Below, one piece after another: positions 6,084-9,264 of a stretch of 9,264 nt of DNA (positions within the stretch are counted from its first letter, which is position 1; each line of letters starts with the position of its first letter). The notes below the pieces were generated by a model. It was not told the DNA's origin. It ran no database searches and was given only the letters and a program-made list of their open reading frames with translations. The position numbers and the translations under genes are program-made. This DNA is from a candidate division GN15 bacterium (lineage in GTDB: Bacteria > Zixibacteria > MSB-5A5 > GN15 > FEB-12). The stretch spans positions 1 to 9,264 of the forward strand of contig WJKG01000402.1 in the NCBI GenBank assembly GCA_014729205.1. Reading direction: 5' to 3'.

Positions 6084-6509
6084 TCATTCCTCGAGAATCT
6101 CATAGCTGGTCTTCACCTCGGCAGGTTGGGCGATCGTCTGGCTGATAACGCAATACTTTCCCTCGGAGAGTTCAATTGCCTGAGCCAGCTTCTTTTCGTC
6201 GAGGTTCTCTCCCCTGGCAAGATACTTGACCTCCATGGTGTGAAATGGCTTGGGGTATTCGTCTTGCTGGTGGGCAACAACTTCAATTTCCAGCGAACTG
6301 AGCTTCTGGCGTTGCTTTTCCATAATGCGTACGACATCGACTCCGGTACATGCAGCTACCGAATACAGCAACATCTCGGTCGGCTTAATGCCGGATTCAT
6401 CTCCGCCGGACTTTTTGGCCACATCGGCAACAATTGTGTTGCCCCAGTCGTTAGTGCCCTCGAACTTCAATCCGCCGCCCCATTTCATCTTCACACTCAT
6501 GCTGCCCAT
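6084..6509 (-). CDS. OsmC-family protein (peroxiredoxin-like thiol protein)
   Basis: Seen: 141 residues from ATG at 6509, with GGAG seven bases upstream; an in-frame ATG at 6500 is less well placed. Diagnostic segments are GIKPTEMLLYSVAACTGVDV (40-59), HTMEVKYLARGENLDEKKL (90-108) and AIELSEGKYCVISQT (111-125). The two conserved cysteines, C54 and C120, are both present; in OsmC/Ohr proteins this pair reduces organic hydroperoxides. The sequence resembles the general OsmC/YhfA branch more than Ohr, so substrate specificity is uncertain. It is probably cytoplasmic and dimeric, as for the family. It is the second gene of the five-gene run, 55 bp after the YyaL-type gene, in keeping with a thiol or oxidative-stress theme. 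Some environmental OsmC-like proteins carry selenocysteine; this one uses ordinary Cys codons. Confidence 0.93.
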   Translation of the reverse strand: MGSMSVKMKWGGGLKFEGTNDWGNTIVADVAKKSGGDESGIKPTEMLLYSVAACTGVDVVRIMEKQRQKLSSLEIEVVAHQQDEYPKPFHTMEVKYLARGENLDEKKLAQAIELSEGKYCVISQTIAQPAEVKTSYEILEE

Positions 6510-6564
6510 CTCACGTCTCCATTAATACATGTAGTCTCGGGATCGTTTCTCGCTTTCTCTCAAC

Positions 6565-8640
6565 TCAAAGCTCGGCCAGTTGCTCCTTGAGCTTCTCCGT
6601 TGTTTCGGCCGGGAGCTGGCACGTGTTGTTGCGACAGACATAAGCCACTGCGCCGTCGTTGTCAACGGTACGCCCCTGGAATAGCGGAACAGCGGTTTCA
6701 TTGCCATCACGACTGATCGCCACCAGCCGGTTGCCGGCGCCGACTCGGTATATCTGCCGGAGCATCTCGCTGCGCTCGTCGCCGGTACCCACAACCACCA
6801 TCTCAATCTTGTCCGAGAGCATACGATCCAGCGCCAGCAGCGCCGAGGTCATCCCGGCCGCGAATCGTTCCATAGCCCCCGAAAGCGTGCGCAGTGCCTG
6901 CTGTGCCTTTTCCTCGTACTGGTTCTGGCCGGTCAGCCGGGCGAGAACCAGCAGGTTATCGATCATAATCGAGCCCGGCGCTGGCAGGGAAGCATCGGTT
7001 TCATCCTTCGGTCGCATAATGAGGTCGCTCTGCCCCTCCGGTCGCAGGTAGAAGTTCGTCTGCTCATCGGCAAACAGCTCAACTGCGCGGTCCGTCAACT
7101 CCCGCGCCCACAGCAGCCATTGGGTGTTGTCCTTGGATGGATCGCTCTGATAAAGCTCCAGCAATCCCCAAACGAGGTAGGCGTAGTCCTCCAGGAACTC
7201 GCCCTCCGAGGCTTTCCCCTCGCGGTAGGCATGCACCAGTTTTCCATCGACATACATCGTATCGCGAATGAATGACGCCGTGGTTACAGCCTGCTTGAGG
7301 TAACGATCCTGCATGGTAACCTGATAGCCGATAGACAGGGCCCGAAGGGTCAATCCGCTCCAGGAGCTGAGGATCTTGTCATCGGTCAACGGCCGCACCC
7401 GGGCATCACGCTTAGTCATCAACTCCATTCGGCTACGCGCCAGAAGATCGTCGAGACGCTGTTCGTCCATCTCATTGCGCATCCGATCGGATTCTGAAGT
7501 GACATGCAGGATATTCCGCCCCTCGAAATTCCCTTTGTCAGTGACGTTGAAGTACCGACAAAACAGCTCAGCATCGTCGCCCACAATATCCTCGATCTCG
7601 CGCTTCTCCCATGTGTAGAACTTGCCCTCCACACCCTCGCTGTCTGCATCAATGGCCGAGTAGTGCCCGCCACCCGGCTCGGTCATCTCGCGCAGGATGA
7701 AATCCAGGGTCTGCGTGACGACCTGCAGGTAGAACTCATCTTTCGTCACACGGTAGGCCTGCGCATAAACCGGTACCAGCAGCGCGTTATCATAGAGCAT
7801 CTTCTCGAAATGCGGCACCAGCCACTGGCGGTCCACCGAATAGCGTGCGAACCCGCCACCGAGATGATCATAGATGCCCCCGCGTGCCATCGCACGCAGC
7901 GCACCATTGGCCGCTTTCAAATAGCTCAAATCTCCGGTCTTCTGGTACTGCCGGAGGAACAGCGCCTGCTCCAAAGCATGAGGGAATTTCGGTGCCTGGC
8001 CGATACCACCGAAGGTCTCATCGACTCCCCCCAGGATCGCCTCAGCGGCCTTGGTGATCGTATCGGCAGTAAGTGTCCCCGTACGGCCACCACGTTTCAG
8101 GCGGTCGTTGACCTGCTCGAATATCATGTCCGCCGAGGCGAGCACCCGCTCGCGGTCCTCCCTGTATACCTGCGTTATCTGCTCCAGCACGGACTTGAAC
8201 CCCGGGCGTCCGTAGGCATCCTGAGGCGGGAAATAGGTCCCCGCAAAGAACGGCTTCAGGTCTGGTGTCAAGAACACGGACATCGGCCAGCCGCCACTAC
8301 CGGTCATGGCAGTGGTAAACGACATATATATCTGATCCAGATCCGGCCGCTGCTCCCGGTCAACCTTGATCGACACGAAATGCTCGTTGAGCAACTCGGC
8401 GATTTCTTCACTCTCGAAACTCTCGCGCTCCATGACGTGACACCAATGACAGGCAGCGTAGCCGATTGACAGAAATATCGGTTTGTCTTCGGTCTTTGCT
8501 TTCTGCAGTGCATCCTCACCCCACTCGTACCAATCCACCGGGTTGTGGGCGTGCGACAACAGGTATGGGGAGTTGCTGTTGATGAGGCGATTGGTATACT
8601 CGGGCTTATCGGGTCCGGTGGTAGTCACTCTATCCTCCAC
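6565..8640 (-). CDS. YyaL/SPATA20-type protein: DUF255 thioredoxin fold plus (alpha/alpha)6 barrel
   Basis: Seen: 691 residues from GTG at 8640. The N-terminus has the family opening NRLINSNSPYLLSHAHNPVDW (17-37). A thioredoxin-fold domain (DUF255, to about residue 180) follows, with the redox motif CHWC at 64-67 and the GGWPMSVFLTPDLKPFFAGT segment at 116-135 that includes the expected cis-proline. The rest resembles six-hairpin glycosidase-like barrels (GGIYDHLGGGFARYSVD, WLVPHFEKMLYDNALL), and the end carries YVCRNNTCQLP. Length matches the family (about 670-700). The biochemical role is not established; CHWC suggests thiol redox activity. Start choice: GTG 8640 has AAGGAG eleven bases upstream, while GTG 8628 has GGAGG five bases upstream. 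The latter gives MTTTGPDKPEYTNRLI and is about equally likely. It is the first gene of the minus-strand run. No signal peptide is seen. Confidence 0.95.
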   Translation of the reverse strand: MEDRVTTTGPDKPEYTNRLINSNSPYLLSHAHNPVDWYEWGEDALQKAKTEDKPIFLSIGYAACHWCHVMERESFESEEIAELLNEHFVSIKVDREQRPDLDQIYMSFTTAMTGSGGWPMSVFLTPDLKPFFAGTYFPPQDAYGRPGFKSVLEQITQVYREDRERVLASADMIFEQVNDRLKRGGRTGTLTADTITKAAEAILGGVDETFGGIGQAPKFPHALEQALFLRQYQKTGDLSYLKAANGALRAMARGGIYDHLGGGFARYSVDRQWLVPHFEKMLYDNALLVPVYAQAYRVTKDEFYLQVVTQTLDFILREMTEPGGGHYSAIDADSEGVEGKFYTWEKREIEDIVGDDAELFCRYFNVTDKGNFEGRNILHVTSESDRMRNEMDEQRLDDLLARSRMELMTKRDARVRPLTDDKILSSWSGLTLRALSIGYQVTMQDRYLKQAVTTASFIRDTMYVDGKLVHAYREGKASEGEFLEDYAYLVWGLLELYQSDPSKDNTQWLLWARELTDRAVELFADEQTNFYLRPEGQSDLIMRPKDETDASLPAPGSIMIDNLLVLARLTGQNQYEEKAQQALRTLSGAMERFAAGMTSALLALDRMLSDKIEMVVVGTGDERSEMLRQIYRVGAGNRLVAISRDGNETAVPLFQGRTVDNDGAVAYVCRNNTCQLPAETTEKLKEQLAEL

Positions 8641-9048
8641 TCGCCACCCGTCTCCTTTAGGATACCCATGAGAGGGCCAGGAAGGTGTCGATGGCGATAT
8701 CTAAGTTCCATGATTACAGGTTGTTAGATTAACGCAGGGAGATCGCTCCCAGTTCCTGAAAGCGGCCCTCCGGCACTGACGTGCGCCCGTGAAGTAACGG
8801 TAGGAGGTAAGTCGATGCTCCTGCGGTTTCGACCTCGCCGCAGTACGTGGAAATACCCCATTTTTACCCTTGATGCCCACACCACCCCAGTTTATCTTCC
8901 ACACAAAAGGGCAACACCGCGCAACCGAGGGGCACCGTCCGTGGCACTCGACAGCAAACCGAAAAAAGAAACCCACCTGAAAGGTGGGCCACCCGACCAT
9001 CCTACCGGAGGCAAACCTCTCCACCAAACACAACTGAAGAAGGTGCCT
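8641..9048. other. Divergent intergenic region of about 400 bp without a supported gene
   Basis: This stretch separates the minus-strand redox gene cluster from the plus-strand lipoprotein gene and must hold both promoters. I see no convincing -35/-10 pair; TGTAAT on the minus strand near 8717-8712 resembles a -10 box but lacks a -35. A small hairpin GGGAG-ATCG-CTCCC lies at 8737-8750. A terminator-like structure on the minus strand lies at 8961-8988 (listed separately). A 28-codon minus-strand ORF (8711-8625) overlaps the GTG at 8628 but has no ribosome site. Confidence 0.5.
8961..8988 (-). terminator. Intrinsic terminator-like hairpin on the minus strand
   Basis: Seen: on the minus strand, CCCACCT (8988-8982), loop TTC, AGGTGGG (8978-8972), then TTTCTTTTTTC (8971-8961). 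This has the GC-rich stem and T tract of a rho-independent terminator. No minus-strand gene is visible upstream of it within the window. The annotated gene at 9049 runs the other way, so it may end an antisense or small RNA, or act as an attenuator for a long leader of the gene at 8640. In plus orientation there is no T tract. Confidence 0.6.
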
Positions 9049-9264
9049 ATGACCGCCATACTCCGCTTTCTCGCCCGTCCAGTAAGCACCTCTGTGCTGA
9101 CCGTACTGGCCACGGTGCTTCTGGTACTCGGGTGTAGCGACTCCGACTCCGTCAACCCTATGAATGTCCACTATCTCAATCCGCCGCCGGTATATGGATT
9201 GACGTTTGTTAATGAGGAAGCTCAAGTGGTCGGGTCCATAGGTTTTCCAACCGGTACTTTGAAC
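9049..9264 (+). CDS. Lipoprotein of unknown function (partial, N-terminal 72 residues)
   Basis: Seen: an open frame from ATG at 9049 to the right edge, with GAAGG five bases upstream. The first 29 residues form a signal peptide with a long hydrophobic core (SVLTVLATVLLVLGC); LVLGC is a good lipobox with C29 as the lipidated residue. After it comes a Ser/Asp-rich linker (SDSDSVN) and then VHYLNPPPVYGLTFVNEEAQ and VVGSIGFPTG. I do not recognise the family. The SDSDS after the cysteine suggests a surface-tethered or periplasmic membrane-anchored protein. The body and function lie beyond the window. It is divergent from the redox gene run, about 400 bp away. Confidence 0.75.
   Translation, partial: MTAILRFLARPVSTSVLTVLATVLLVLGCSDSDSVNPMNVHYLNPPPVYGLTFVNEEAQVVGSIGFPTGTLN

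Noticed and set aside
6084..6509. OsmC-like protein as a second selenoprotein
   Set aside because: Both family cysteines (C54, C120) are encoded by ordinary cysteine codons and there is no in-frame TGA before the natural stop.
7504..8469. Plus-strand ORF of 321 codons opposite the YyaL-type gene
   Set aside because: Antisense shadow of a clearly conserved protein; the translation shows no recognisable domains.
8701..9225. Minus-strand ORF of 174 codons over the intergenic region and lipoprotein start
   Set aside because: Composition is unlike a real protein (Arg, Gly and His rich, low-complexity), there is no family resemblance, it overlaps a well-supported lipoprotein signal sequence and it crosses the terminator-like hairpin.
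1..9264. CRISPR array, tRNA/rRNA genes, insertion sequence or phage elements
   Set aside because: No regularly spaced repeats, no cloverleaf-like segments and no transposase or integrase motifs were seen on either strand.

Overview
The window looks like chromosomal DNA from an uncultured bacterium with moderately high GC content. An FCB-group or similar deep lineage (for example Zixibacteria-like) is my guess, based on small lipoprotein signal peptides, a lipoprotein-type serpin and a MEMO-AMMECR1 fusion. No phage, transposon, CRISPR array, tRNA or rRNA gene was seen. Almost all genes lie on the minus strand.

Layout from left to right. (1) 1-764, minus: N-terminal two thirds of an exported serpin, cut by the window edge. 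(2) 836-2317, minus: a fusion of a MEMO domain (AmmeMemoRadiSam protein B) with an AMMECR1 domain (protein A). (3) 2522-3948, minus: an NfeD-like protein and an SPFH/stomatin-like protein, translationally coupled by an ATGA overlap. (4) 4227-5006, plus: a class I SAM-dependent methyltransferase, followed by a strong stem-loop that probably terminates both converging transcription units. (5) 5132-8640, minus: a compact run of five same-strand genes with gaps of 17 to 81 bp. In transcription order they are a YyaL/SPATA20-type thioredoxin-fold protein, an OsmC-family thiol peroxidase-like protein, a DUF302 protein, a 76-residue two-helix membrane protein, and an FmdB-type zinc ribbon. (6) 9049-9264, plus: the start of an unrecognised lipoprotein, preceded by about 400 bp without a gene.

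The most notable item is the 76-residue membrane protein at 5353-5583. Conventional ORF calling misses it because its frame contains one in-frame TGA at codon 45. That TGA sits exactly where related small membrane proteins (a family I recall as DUF6132, motif C-x4-N-P) have a conserved cysteine. The reading frame continues with a second membrane helix to a TAG 17 bp before the FmdB start. A hairpin with a 5-nt, G-starting apical loop begins 14 nt after the TGA, as expected of a bacterial SECIS element. I read it as a candidate selenoprotein within a cluster of thiol/redox genes. The alternative is a recent Cys-to-stop mutation. The selenocysteine machinery (selA, selB, selC, selD) is not in this window, so it must be looked for elsewhere in the genome.
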